Assembly: GCF_032854445.1 (NCBI RefSeq) | Contig: NC_088295.1 | Location: forward strand, 76,164,028 to 76,228,027 | DNA: 64,000 nucleotides | Source of the DNA: Liolophura sinensis | Taxonomy: Eukaryota > Mollusca > Polyplacophora > Chitonida > Chitonidae | Reading direction: 5' to 3' | Part shown: one piece after another, positions 28,628 to 40,100 of the stretch | Layout: each line of letters begins with the position of its first letter | Position numbering within the stretch: position 1 is the first letter of the stretch | Position numbers and translations under genes: made by a program | Notes under the pieces: model-generated | Seen by the model: only the letters and a program-made list of their open reading frames with translations | Database searches by the model: none | Told to the model about the DNA's origin: nothing

Positions 28628-31600
28628 GTAAGACAGTCTTCTTCCTTCAGTACTTTTAGGAGATACCACGAGGTAGAAGCCATGATGTTTACGGCTAAAT
28701 GTACAATATATTTATGCTTTCATTCCCTCAATTTTGTCTTAATTTTTCTTATTTTTATGTTACATCATATTTCCGGGATAGTGATGAAGTGGCGGGGACG
28801 GTAGGTAGGGGCGCGGTGATGGGTTTGGGGGTGGTGGAGGGACGGTAAAGAGGGGGGGGGGTCGTGCAACACATATTTAAGTGACCTCAACCACCCACCC
28901 ACCCACCCACCCATTATTTTATAATTTTTAACAGATGAACTAAAAACCAGTCTGTTCTGACATATGCTTGATGCAATAACGCATATATTTATATATTGGC
29001 ATTTAATATAACGAACGTTATAACAAAATATTTCACTTACATGAAAATGGCCATGTTTCATTTCAGATATCTAGAAGGCTTTGATACATCTTGGATTTAT
29101 TATATGTGTAAAATACAGTGGTGTTTTACATAACAGTAGACCTAAGGAAAGTAGGGCAAAACACGATCTTGGCAGTCAATGTTCATTTCATAATTTTAAT
29201 TATAACTCCTTGCTGATCAACTACCCATTATAACTCCTTGCTGATCAACTACCCATAATAACTCCTTGCTGATCAACTACCCTTGTGCACAGATGATCAT
29301 GGCCAAAAAAATATACCTCATTTTGGGCTCCACCATTTTGCAGTCGTGTTATAGTCACCTGTTAATGATTGGTGCTATAATACAGCCCTAGCTGTCGGTG
29401 AGCAAGAAACACTGCCAAATCATCCACACATCACGGGCCTGGAGCAGTGAAAAAGTAGCACTCTGAGTCTTACCGATAGCTGACCACACGTATACCCTCA
29501 AGATTGAATAAAACATATACAAAAATTATCAAAAAGAACAAACCTATATGCATTTCAGACAATTTTTTAACACAGAAACACTAATGAACCTAATCTAGTG
29601 TGCAGGTGCTTGCAATAAGTAAAAGAAAACACCCCCTATATCATTTACGAAGAGTGGAAGGCGTGGAAAAGTTGCGTATGGACCGATTGATATAGTTTTA
29701 TGTTTTAACAAAGCTGCTTCCACTGAAAAATTAGACATGACACCTCAATCAGTCACATTATACTCACCGTGCCAATCAATCCTGTTTCCTTGCTCTAATC
29801 TCACAGCGTTGAGCGCAAGCGAGGCAGCAATGAATAGCATTTTGAAAGACTTTGGTATGACCCAACCAGGGCTTGATCCCTGGGTCTTCCGACGTCGACG
29901 CTTCGACCATTGTCACGGTCATGATTACAGAGACTCTTTGAAATGATTTTCATATTTTTATTTTCAGTTCCTGTTAAGAAAGTGGTACTTGTGGACGCTC
30001 GACCAAATGCAAAGGGAGCTGGTAGCGTACTGGATGTTACGGCAGGGAATGACACGCTGGTCACCTGCCTGGCTCCACGGGCTAATCCTGCTCCGGATTT
30101 TTCCTGGTCTGTATCTGGAAGACCATTGTCTCCAGGAACCATAGTTCAAAATTGTACGAATTCTGTCACAATCAGACTAGAGGCAGACAGAGCGATGACA
30201 GGTAAAAACATCACCTGTACTGCCATGACCACAGATGGAATCATCGAAGGACATCATTCTAGTGCCACAGCCTCTCTGAACGTGTTGTGTAAGTGGTTAG
30301 AGCTATTTTTCCTTTCTTTTGGGTATGTATATATCTATGTATACTAGGGGTTTTATGCCTCACTTAACTATTTTTCATTCATATGACGATGAGGAACAAT
30401 AAGGTATTTGTACATATACTGTGTCTTTTTGTAGCAGTGCGAATCCATACTGTCAATGTGCTGCCGCCACTGAAGTACCATGCTAAAGACACTAAACGTA
30501 ACACCCCCACCATTACACATTATACTGACACCGGGTCAACCAGTCCTGTTTCATTGCTCTAACCTCTCAGTGCTGAGCGCCGTTCAAGTCACCAACAAGT
30601 CCCCATTTTAAAGTAATTGGTTTGACCCTATTCGGGACACATGGCCTGCGTGGGAGTTGGCGGGGGTGGGGGTGCTTACCTTGTCTTGCTAAGTTCATCG
30701 TTGACATCATTTCCGAAAATGTTCAACCATTGACGTTTGAAATATGCATTAAATATAATGGCAATTAAGTGATGCAAAATAAACATCAAAACTAAAACAT
30801 CAAGTTCATCCAACTGGACACGTTGTCAAACAGGAATAGTGAGAATAGTATGTTTTGCTCCAACGTCTTAAACTATGTGAATATAGACTATAAACTATGA
30901 GTACGGCATAAAACACCAATCAGATAAATACACAAATTTAACCGTGCTTGAATCTGAGAAGTCTCACCAGCATGGCTGTAATCTACACATATATCTATGA
31001 CCAGTCTCCAGTTAACCGTGAAACGAAATGAGGTACAAAACAACGACTTTAAGATGTGCAATACACTGTTCTGCAATGTCCCAACAGCACACTGAACAAC
31101 AAAGAGAATCAGTCACCGATAAACTCTCGTCATTGTTAAATAGATCAGTGAGAAATTGGAAAGGTGAACCAAGCATGACTTCTTCGGTTTCAAGTTTTAT
31201 TGCAGGCCTATCAGAAGGCCTATGGTCCTAATTATTCTATCACACCTTTAGAAATAGTTGCAACCAAGTTTATTTTATTTATTTATTTGATTAGTGTTTT
31301 ACGTCGTACTCAAGAATATTTCCCTTATTCGACGGCGGCCAGCATTATGGTGGGAGGAAACTGGGCAGAGCCAGGGGAAAACCCACGACCAACCGCAGGT
31401 GGCTGGCAGACCTTTCCACTTACGGCCGGAGAGGAAGCCAGCATGACAACCAAGTGTAAACATAACATGAAGTAACCTCGCACTTGTCGGTATGCGTTTT
31501 AAAAGAAGGATAGAAGGTTTATGTGCATACCGACCATGCTTGACGGATATAGGTTACAGTATTAGAGTATAGAGCCCATGTATTTTACAGGGGAAGAATT

Positions 31601-34600
31601 TGTAAAAATGAATTACAGTATTTATTAGTGGAAAGACCATTAAAAAGAATAAAAAAGCTGATTGAATCTATAAAGAAAGTTTTATCTGAAGGTATTTTCA
31701 GATACAGATTTTAATGGTCTTCGTACTGATGAGTTTTGTTCTTTAACATTCAGTAATTAACCTTATAATCAGATTTCACTAATTAATGTTTAATTCCTGC
31801 AGTCCCACCCACCAGGCCTGCATTGACAACAGTGCCACCACTTCCCGTGGAAGGATCCAAAATAGTACTGAGTTGTCGGGCAGAGGGAAATCCCACCCCG
31901 TCTCTGTCCTTGTTGACCCCTGATGGACTGACCCTGAACCAAACGATTGATGACGAAACTTACGGAGACTACCGATTTAGCCAGATCAGCCGTCGTGACA
32001 GAGGGATGTATCAATGCACGGCAAGCAACACACACGGCCATAGCATCGACATCATCAAACTGGACGTACTATGTACGTTAGCGTATTACTTTTAGTTGTT
32101 TTTCGAAAAAAGTTTTAAAACACATACGAAAGCCGTCACCCATGGCAGTTTTGCTCGTTGTGAAGCAACGTCAGTTTTGACACAGGAGCTGCATTAAATG
32201 GCTAATAATTTTAGTTTCATTAAGTACATTTTCAAATACTAAAGTATTTCTTGAATACACTGTTGAGAACTGAGGAGTTCGAATATATAAAAAGGAAAAA
32301 GTCAGTGGTTATAACCTTTCTTCTGCTACCATCTCAGGAGTAAAACACAGAAAATGGTAGTTCAAAATGCTATTACGTTTGTCTTCCGCCAGTCTGCTGT
32401 GCATATCTGACCCGTCAGTGATTTGACCAAAATTTGTTGTTTTACCGTGTCTTCCGTTTAAGTGTAAACATTATAATAGTGAAATAGTAATAAAACAAGC
32501 ATGGCAGTACATAGGGACTGTATGTACTACCATCATGCCTGCTGTCATGGTGACATGTGGTTATTGTGAAGCAGCACAATGCACGCATATTAGTAATCTC
32601 TTGCTACAGGAGACAATATCACTTACTAGTCCAAACTAGTGTTTTAACCGGGTTTAAGTAGTTTTGGAATGCAACATATGAAGCTGTTAACTGTAAACTC
32701 CTAAGGAGATACGATTTGATTTATGTCACGACTAACCTATAGAACTCTTTCGTGTGGGAAATACTGCAGTAAAGGTATTGGCTCTGCTTGCTATATTCTC
32801 CAGTAAGTATATATCTGCACAAAGACAACTTACATCAAAGAATACCTGAAGAAAATCCAGTTGTTTGCGGAGGTCCACGGTGTAAATAAGGATGTATCTA
32901 AGTTTATAACATAACACAGCCAACGAACCCTAACATGAATTTAACCCCTGTTCGAAGAGAGGGGTTCGTGGTTGAGTGCTTACCTATCAATGGGGAACAT
33001 TTCCTGCCTAGACAAAGTCAACCCGAGCCCCTTTACTTCTTTGCTGTAATATGTCACTGAGTCTTTATAGTACCATTGTGCAACAAAGAGGGTAGTTCAC
33101 AAGAAATACAGCGTGACAACAGACAATAGTGTGGTTTTTGAACATCTTGAAGCCGGCTTTTGTAACCAGGGAATGAGGAGTGATCATGGCCATTGTTAGT
33201 TGCCCGAGATGTGAGATGAATCCCATTCTCGGACACGAACTGATTCCAGTATTACTCATAGCCTTAGTGCCTTTATGCCATCAACATTGCTTTCTTGGTG
33301 TTGTCTTGCATGAAGTTTGCTAAAGACCACTCGCCATCCATCAGTATAACGTGCGTCACACGTGAGAGAGTTCGCCAGTCACTCGCCAAACGTCGGTGGT
33401 TTACTCCTGGCACTCAGGTTTCCATTATACCCATAACACCGACCACCACCCGTATAAGTGGGGGAAAAAATACGTTGAGTATGAAGCTAAACAACAGTCA
33501 GATAATCAAATAATCAAAATGTGCTTGAGATTCTGGGTTTACGGGATATGAAATTGAACATGTCTCTCTTTGACAGATGCCCCAGACGTAAATCTTACCT
33601 TTGACAATACAACAGAGAGACTGGAGTGCTCAGCAGATGGTAATCCCACCGACTACATATTTGAGATCACACAGTCCCTCGGCGGCAAGATTATTAAACG
33701 GTGGAGAAATCACACTGTCGGAAAGGAGATGACTGTGGATTTGTCGCCCTTTGGAATGGACAGAACAGGGCTGTATGTCTGTAACGTTGATAACGGGGTC
33801 GGGGCAGCTAAAAAATCGGATATCTACGTCCACGCGAACAGTAAGTGAATCCAACCCTAATACTGCTTACTGGGAAAAGTCTTGACAAATGTTTGTCTAA
33901 GTCTGTGTTTTGAGTTACATAATTGTCATATTGAAACTTCTACTACATTTTATATAAAAAAAACAAAAACGATAGGTCCATGTTAAGATAATCTCGTCCC
34001 TGGTTCCCATTCAAGGTAACACACTTCAGCAGACCTCCCTTCGCTTTAATCTCAGCGAACAAGGGGAACAAAAAAGCCCTCGAAATTTTCTCAAACCACA
34101 ACAATAATCCCTGCTTCCGGAACATTTGATCCAAAGATTCAGTTTGTTTAATGTTGGGCAACAAAAAATCCAGAAACAAATGAGGCGGGTACCAGATTTC
34201 AGTTAAGGGCAATAAATATCAACGAATATATACAATAAAAAGGTCAAGGATAATTTCTGTATAAATAACCACGGCTGTTAACATACAGTATCTTTAATTA
34301 GATGACGACGATCATGACACGTTGTGACCACCCTAACTGTATACATTATTCATTTTACACAGACGTATTTTCGAGAAATGCGAACAACCTGTTACTTTTC
34401 TAAAATAGTATATTGCACTCACAATAAATGTCAAGTGTCCACGGTTCAGATCTTAATCCACAGGCCACATATCTGTTTTCAATTCGCGTTACAAATTTTA
34501 CACAAACGTACCTTAATAATATGCCTGAATACATGTATAACGTTTCCTTTTTCGAAGCCAAGCCACGTCTCGACTACATATACAGTTTGATGTCCTCACA

Positions 34601-37150
34601 TGCTACCCTTCAAGGCAAGGGTATTCTCCGCGTGCTTTTTTACGCCTATCCTCCCTATACATCGTTATCATGGTCCAGAATGGAGGCGAACACCTCTGTG
34701 GGGAAGGAGCTGTATCACTATGAAGACTCTACTGAGGTTCTTCTGTACGTAGACGGGGTGTTGACCCGAGTCCCAGGCACCAGCAGCACACTGTTCCTCA
34801 GTCATGTCACCCCAGAGGACCTAGGGCTGTACAACTTCCGTGTGGAGAACAGCGAAGGTGAAGTGTCCCTTCAGTTGACCCTATCCCTCGGGAATAATCG
34901 TCTTGGTAAGTGAAATGCCCTGCTCGTCAATGTGGCACCTAGCTCTCTCTGCATACCCCCGGAGGAGGATATACCGTTTCAATTACAAACAATGTCACGG
35001 TATATAGTTTGCCTCGTTCATACGTTTGAAATACTCCGTGGTTAGCATGCATGCTATGCCGCAATCTAGGATACAAACCGTTTTAGATTCACATGATCGC
35101 ATTATTATTTGACGTCTTAGTGCCAATAAGCCATCAACATGCTGTCTTGGTGTGGTCTTGCATGAAGTTTACTAGAAACCTCTTGTCATCCACCAGTATA
35201 ACGTGTGTCACACGTGAGAGAGTTCGCCAGTAACTCGCCAAATGTCGGTGGTTTACTCCTGGCACTCAGGTTTCCCTTTTACCCTAACACTGACCTCATG
35301 CATATGTTTGAAATACGCCATGGTTAGCATACATGCTTTGCGTTAATCTCTTATTTGTATATCTGCTTCTGGCTACACGATATGACAATTTATTACCCGA
35401 TTATCCCACAATTCCTTCGGAGGTCGGAGTTCAATCCCGGCTTTCGACGTGAAATTTCAAGTTTCTCGTGACCTTATTGTTCGTAGGCCTTGGTGACAAT
35501 AAGTGGTCGACGTCTTACAATCGTTGAAGAACACCAATACGACGTGTCAGTCTGTACATCACACGTTCCCACTTGTTCGCTAGTTCGCTAGTAATTTCCA
35601 AGGACTAGTGTTTCACGACGTACTCAAGACCTTTTCATATACTAGTATACGATGACTGTTACTAGCCAACTTTCCCATGAAAAGCGTACAGAAGTGCGCA
35701 GAATATTTGTGGAAAAGAACTAGTTTCTAACGAACATCACATATTGCAAACGACCACTTGAGTTTCCTCGACATCCTTCAGTCATCAATGCTCCAAAAAC
35801 AGTAAAGGGAATCTAAATTACCTTATAAATGAACAGGTCAAGTAAGTAATAAAACAAATAAATACAAATAAAATGTACTTTATATGTCACATACCTAGCG
35901 CTTCTGTGTTTTCTCTCCAGATCTGCTCCCTCCATTCGTGGCCTTAAAACACTTCTTGGTAATCAACATTGCCCTGTTCGGGACGATCTTGGGTACGGCT
36001 GCAATTGTATTTGGCTGTACTGGACTACTTAAGATCTCCGGCCTCTCAGTTAAAGGTAAAATTGCTATACATGACAATGCATCAAAATTGCGTTATATGA
36101 ACTGAATGAATAGCGTAATTTCGCTTATCATGCTTGAAATGAAGCTCACATTTGGTGGTCAGAAATGGTTGTTGGGCTTTGGGCACCGGGCCCGTTTCTA
36201 CAGCCTATATCTTGGGCTTAATTATTTGATAGTAGCTTCCAGGGCAACATGTGTCATTAGCATGAGTGGCCACAATATAGTTACCATTGTTACCTATATC
36301 TAGACAACATGCTGGATTCCTCTGCAGCCGTACGTGGCAAGGTCTTCCTTCCCTGCGGATGGTCGTGGGTTTCCACCGGGCTCTGCCACGATAATGCTGG
36401 CCGACGTTGTATAAGTGAAATATTCTTGAATACGGCGTAAAACACCAATCAAATAAATAAACATATCTAGACGAAGTTACTACCTAATGTAGGCTTCTAG
36501 AACTTTGCAGAGCCAACCCTAGAACTGTGCTTGTCAGAATGTTACTGTTTAATCTTGTCATAATAAACAGATGTGCTGTTTTATATGATTCATAATTCTA
36601 GGGGAATTTCTGTGTTTTCAGTGCTTAAACGCAGAAAAGATCGACTTTGGTAAGTGATAACGTATTTATCGCGATGGCAAATTTTGGAATTAACAATTCC
36701 ACATTTACTAAGTCGCATGACCAAATTACACTTTTCTGATTCACCTCCTTTAGGTTCCTTTTTATTTCTTGTTGCCCACATTCTTCTGACATAATTTCAG
36801 TGAAAGTTGGTTTCTAAGCCGTGACCTATGCTACGATACTGATGCCTTAGACACACCCCCCAATGCCTAGTTATATATTAATGAGGCATTCCTGCCCGAA
36901 TTAGTTGCCCATTCCGAACTTCAGACTTATACATCATGAGAATACAACAAGAATATCAGCAGAGCGAGGACCTACATACAGCTTTGCTTATGGCCAAAGC
37001 TTGATTGGTGTTTTTACGCCGGTTTTTTTTGAAAGCCGTGGAAACTCCACAATTTTCCACATGGCATGCAACATTTCCAAGGGTCTCATTTGTGATTTGA
37101 CGAAACTGTCGCCTTGTAATCAATGAACTGTTTAAATGACAAGAGTGCTG

Positions 37151-37197
<47 letters not shown>

Positions 37198-40100
37198 GAG
37201 CGTCTTCCAATGTTTAATTGCAGGTGGCCAATGAAGCGATTGTCCTCCATTTACTATACTTGGTCTGGAAATCCACCGAGTGCCAAAGAACTCCAAGACA
37301 TGGATAACAGTAAGTATTACATATAAACTAAATTGAACCTGGAAATCTCTAGTTCCTCTGGCAAATTTGTTGTTTCAAATACCTGGCAAACAATTTTCTT
37401 GTCCGCTCAACACCTCAACCTCCAATTACCACGATCGTTTAAATGGTGCACGTTGTTACATAAATTGTGTCATCATATCTACACGGCAGTAGTTCATAGA
37501 AAAAGTTATATTCAATTTCGTATAAAAATCAACTATAAAAAACATATTTTATACGTATCGAATTATAATTTCACTGGTTATTTTGGAATTTATAATACCT
37601 TACTCTTTTCAAAATGTATCGATATATCAGAAACAAAAGCTTACAATAGCTATATGTAAACAAATGTTTTCTAAATCAAATAAGGTGCATGGCCTCTTCA
37701 TCAGCAGATACTTATCCCATATTCTTTTATCTCTCCACTGAAGGGGACCCTGTGTATTACCAAGGACCGCTGAACTCCAGGTTCAGGCTTAGCACCAGGC
37801 GACAGCCGATAAGTAAGTATTTTGAATATAGCATGGACCAAAGGTTGATTACTCAAAACCATAATGAAACCGTGGTCTACCGTAGTTGAATCGTCCACCA
37901 ATGATTGTTCAATCCATAGTTTGGAAACACCAAATCTGGAAAGAGCAGGATTTGAGCCCGCGACCTCATTCGGCATGGGTTGAGCAACTATATGTGTCGA
38001 CATTATGAAATACTATACGAGCGACACTATGGTGACGTAAAGCCAGAAACACACCATGAATAATGTACATATACAATTTAATCGACTGGTAGTTTCTTCA
38101 AACACTTCAAATACCCAATTCACACAGCCAAAATTTAAACCGGATCAAATCTGAACCACGTATCCTGGGCATTTAATCCAGTTATCGTTCACACGAAACA
38201 GATAAGCGGGCTCAAGTCCTGAAACTGACTTAAAGCCACGTCGCCAGCAGGGGCAAATACACCCGATTAACTGCCCTCGCTTTGCGTTCACACGAGCGAC
38301 GTCAAACTGGCTCAAAGCCACTTTCGAATTTAAACCACCATAACTTTGCCCGTGTGAAGGATTTAAAATTCATCATAAACGCACCGATTATTTCGTCTGT
38401 AGTTTTCTTTTTCAGTCTGGAAACAAATCACAACCTTTCGCCAGGTACCTGCCAAACTTCCATACAGTCGCACTGAGCCAGCGAGATCTTGGTTTTAATC
38501 CTTCGACCTCGATCAATGAAAATGTTCGGTATACCTCTTACGAAATCAGTTCTCCACAAGATGTGGGGCTCAGAGATGAATATTATAATACACCTTAAAT
38601 GTACCAAATCGAAAGCAAACCACGTCACTTGAATATGTGCGGACTGAGAATTATCTAGGCCTATGTAGTAAACTATTTTATTTTTGTTGTCAGATAGTGT
38701 CCTGAGTGCAGAAGAGCTGAAGGTTGCTACACGTGAGATGTTCATTCATTATACTTTTTTAAATCAGAAATCGTTTGGAGATTTTTGGTCGAACATCTTA
38801 ACAATTTTCCATAACGTTTGTGTCTACAAATCATCAGTTCAGTGATGAAACGAACAAAGGGATGGAAGGAAGAAAATGCCTTGGGCATCTAATAATGTTG
38901 TCATTTCTTTCCAACAAGAAGTATGAATTTCTCCAAAAAGATGAAAACTCTCAAGCTTGAATGTTTGGGATTCAAACTACAGACAGTATTTAGTAGTTTA
39001 GGACCTTGGGCCGTCTGAGAATGAATTATGAAGAAGAGAAAATTCTAGTATTTATCAAGAGTGTTACTATTGCCCTCAGGGACACAATCTTTCTCTCCGG
39101 TATCCAGGGTCCATACTTCGTGAAAATCACCATTCTGTACACTCTAACTGCCGAGCTGACAGAAAAACTATGTATGGCTTTACTTGATTCTTCTCTCTAG
39201 TGCCACCCGCATGTGGGCTTGAGATGTCCTACCAACGTTCAGCCCAGGCAGAAGAGGATAACAATCGACGAGATGGGCAACGAGGAAGAGAGGAGAGGGG
39301 AAGAGAGGACAGCAGAAAAATGAGGGGAAACGAGGTCAGGAGAGTGGAGGAAACAGAAGAGAGGGAAACAGAGGAAAGGGGGAGGGGGGCAGAGGAAAGA
39401 CGAAGGGACGAACCAGACTTCTTTCGTAAGTTTTCTCCTCATTCTCGTCCATTCACAATTGACAGCTGCCACAGAATCTGAATTTTATGAGAATATTATT
39501 TAAAAAAAGAAAGAAATACACACAAAGAAAAAAATCCAAAAAACTCTCGCCCAATGACATACATGTACACATATACGTTTACATCCTCACCCATGTTGTT
39601 AGTTTTTGGCAGATAACGAAATTATATGATATATATGTGAACCGATCTTCCTTCGGTCAAATTTTGGACACCCAATCCTTTAACACGAGCCATTTACTTA
39701 ACAAACCCGAGTGCAAGACATTTGGATGTTGCAGTTACTGCTAATTTGAGCTTGGTGTGTAAATTGTTTTATTAGCATTGCTGAAGCTGGATAAGAACAA
39801 GCGATATCCTTAGTTGGTATAAACGACATTGTACACCCTCCATAAAACCTTGAAATAATTTCCAGTTGTTTAAAGGGACATATTGCCGATAGAAATTCAG
39901 AATTTTTGAGTTGGTTCAACTACATACAAAAATGAGTTGCATTTGACTCCCAACTAAACGCCCTTGGGTCTGTATTTTGCGGAAAGTCTCAAATGAAAGA
40001 ATTAGAAGGGGAAATCCGTCACTGACCTAACCCGTCCGTCCGACGACATAACATTCCATTAAGGCGGCAGAAAAATTCCCATAATATAACGTTCGCTCGA

